The position numbers and the translations under genes are program-made. Shown one piece after another: positions 63,001-64,000 of a stretch of 64,000 nucleotides of DNA; position 1 is the stretch's first letter, and each line of letters opens with the position of its first letter. The DNA comes from Paragordius varius (Eukaryota; Nematomorpha): contig OZ176052.1 of assembly GCA_964247055.1 (NCBI GenBank), positions 4,960,001 to 5,024,000 of the forward strand, written 5' to 3'. A model generated the notes under the pieces. That model was not told the DNA's origin. It worked only from the letters and a program-made list of their open reading frames with translations, and made no database searches.

Positions 63001-64000
63001 TCTTCTAAAGTTTCACCCTTTTCATATCCTCTTCAACCGTTTCTTCTAAAGGTACACCCTTCTTCATATCCTCTTAATCCGTTTCTTCTAAAGTTTCACC
63101 CTTCTTCATATCCTCTTCAACTTCTATAGTTTCACCCTTCTTCATATCCTCTTCAACCGTTTCTTCTATAGTTTCACCCTTCTTCATATCCTCTTCAACC
63201 GTTTCTTCTATAGTTTCACCCTTCTTCATATCCTCTTCAACCGTTTCTTCTAAAGTTTCACCCTTCTTCATATCCTTTTACACCGTTTCTTCTAAAGTTT
63301 CACCCTTCTTCATATCCTCTTCAACCGTTTCTTCTAAAGTTTCACCCTTCTTCATATCCTTTTACACCGTTTCTTCTAAAGTTTCACCCTTCTTCATATC
63401 CTTTTACACCGTTTCTTCTAAAGTTTCACCCTTCTTCATATCCTTTTACACCGTTTCTTCTAAAGTTTCACCCTTCTTCATATCCTCTTCAACCGTTTCT
63501 TCTAAAGTTTCACCCTTCTTCATATCCTTTTACACCGTTTCTTCTAAAGTTTCACCCTTCTTCATATCCTTTTACACCGTTTCTTCTAAAGTTTCACCCT
63601 TCTTCATATCCTCTTCAAACGTTTCTTCTAAAGTTTCACCCTTCTTCATATCCTCTTCAAACGTTTCTTCTAAAGTTGCATTCTTCTTCATATCCTTTTA
63701 CACCGTTTCTTCTAAAGTTTCACCCTTCTTCATATCCTCTTAATCCGTTTCTTCTAAAGTTTCACCCTTCTTCATATCCTCTTCAACCGTTTCTTCTAAA
63801 GTTTCACCCTTCTTCATATCCTCTTCAAACGTTTCTTCTAAAGTTTCACCCTTCTTCATATCCTTTTACACCGTTTCTTCTAAAGTTTCACCCTTCTTCA
63901 TATCCTCTTCAACCGTTTCTTCTAAAGTTTCACCCTTTTCATATCCTCTTCAACCGTTTCTTCTAAAGTTTCACCCTTTTCATATCCTCTTCAACCGTTT
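57020..64000. repeat. 42-bp tandem satellite array, running off the window
   Basis: About 166 head-to-tail units by arithmetic. Each has the order tcttcaaccg, tttcttctaaagtttcaccc, ttcttcatatcc. Four interchangeable versions of the first decamer occur: tcttcaaccg, tcttcaaacg, ttttacaccg and tcttaatccg. Some units are 41 bp (cccttttcatatcc, one base short) or 36 bp (tcttcaacttctatag junction). The plus strand is about three-quarters pyrimidine. Pieces of several hundred bp recur (for example 61551-61841 and 63676-63966 translate identically), showing higher-order structure. With 42 = 3 x 14, short ORFs appear on both strands, but the decamer variants and 41-bp units break them, so I do not call genes here. 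Confidence 0.97.

Noticed and set aside
57168-63966. Many 65-140 codon ORFs on both strands of the satellite
   Set aside because: They follow from a 42-bp unit lacking stops in some frames. They end wherever a 41-bp or ttttacaccg unit occurs, and no splice or start context supports them.
57020-64000. CRISPR-like or telomeric array
   Set aside because: Units are contiguous with no unique spacers, and the motif is not a telomere hexamer. The surrounding genes are eukaryotic.

Overview
The window is intron-rich, very AT-rich nuclear DNA from an animal. The evidence is four complete spliced genes recognisable by family (a FAM20 secretory-pathway kinase, HEATR1/UTP10, a PAIP1-like protein, TRAPPC11), GT-AG introns, hAT, CACTA-like and LINE fossils, and a long tandem satellite. 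The FAM20 kinase points to Metazoa. The exact lineage cannot be fixed from this window. Eleven ultra-short introns (22-31 nt) sit at the 5' ends of genes next to ordinary introns of 64-2089 nt. Introns of that size are reported from dicyemid mesozoans, and small 5' introns with larger 3' introns from schistosome-like flatworms, so a parasitic or strongly derived animal is a reasonable guess.

Layout. 1-10108 (+): 3' part of an unrecognised gene for a low-complexity, probably disordered protein, entering from the left. 10698-14952 (-): FAM20-type kinase, eight exons. 14953-16030: shared divergent 5' region. 16031-32925 (+): HEATR1/UTP10, 37 exons, reading frame closed across every junction (2692 aa). 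32926-37392: gene-free, with a hAT relic bounded by a perfect 8-bp duplication, a MITE end, a LINE reverse-transcriptase scrap and older repeats. 37393-44577 (+): PAIP1-like translation factor with a PAM2 motif and MIF4G domain, 13 exons. 44946-52071 (-): TRAPPC11, 14 exons, convergent with PAIP1. 52072-55919: gene-free, with an element that has CACTA-type ends. 55920-64000: a 42-bp satellite, decayed at its left edge, homogeneous and higher-order to the right, running off the window.

The genes are ordinary housekeeping functions (rRNA processing, translation initiation, vesicle tethering and glycosylation, secretory-pathway phosphorylation) and form no operon or dedicated system. The most notable features are the gene architecture (micro-introns confined to gene starts), several MITE families lodged in introns, and the higher-order satellite. 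I found no tRNA or rRNA gene, no CRISPR array and no retrovirus-like element. Exon boundaries come from GT-AG sites, phase closure and remembered human homologues, not from transcripts.
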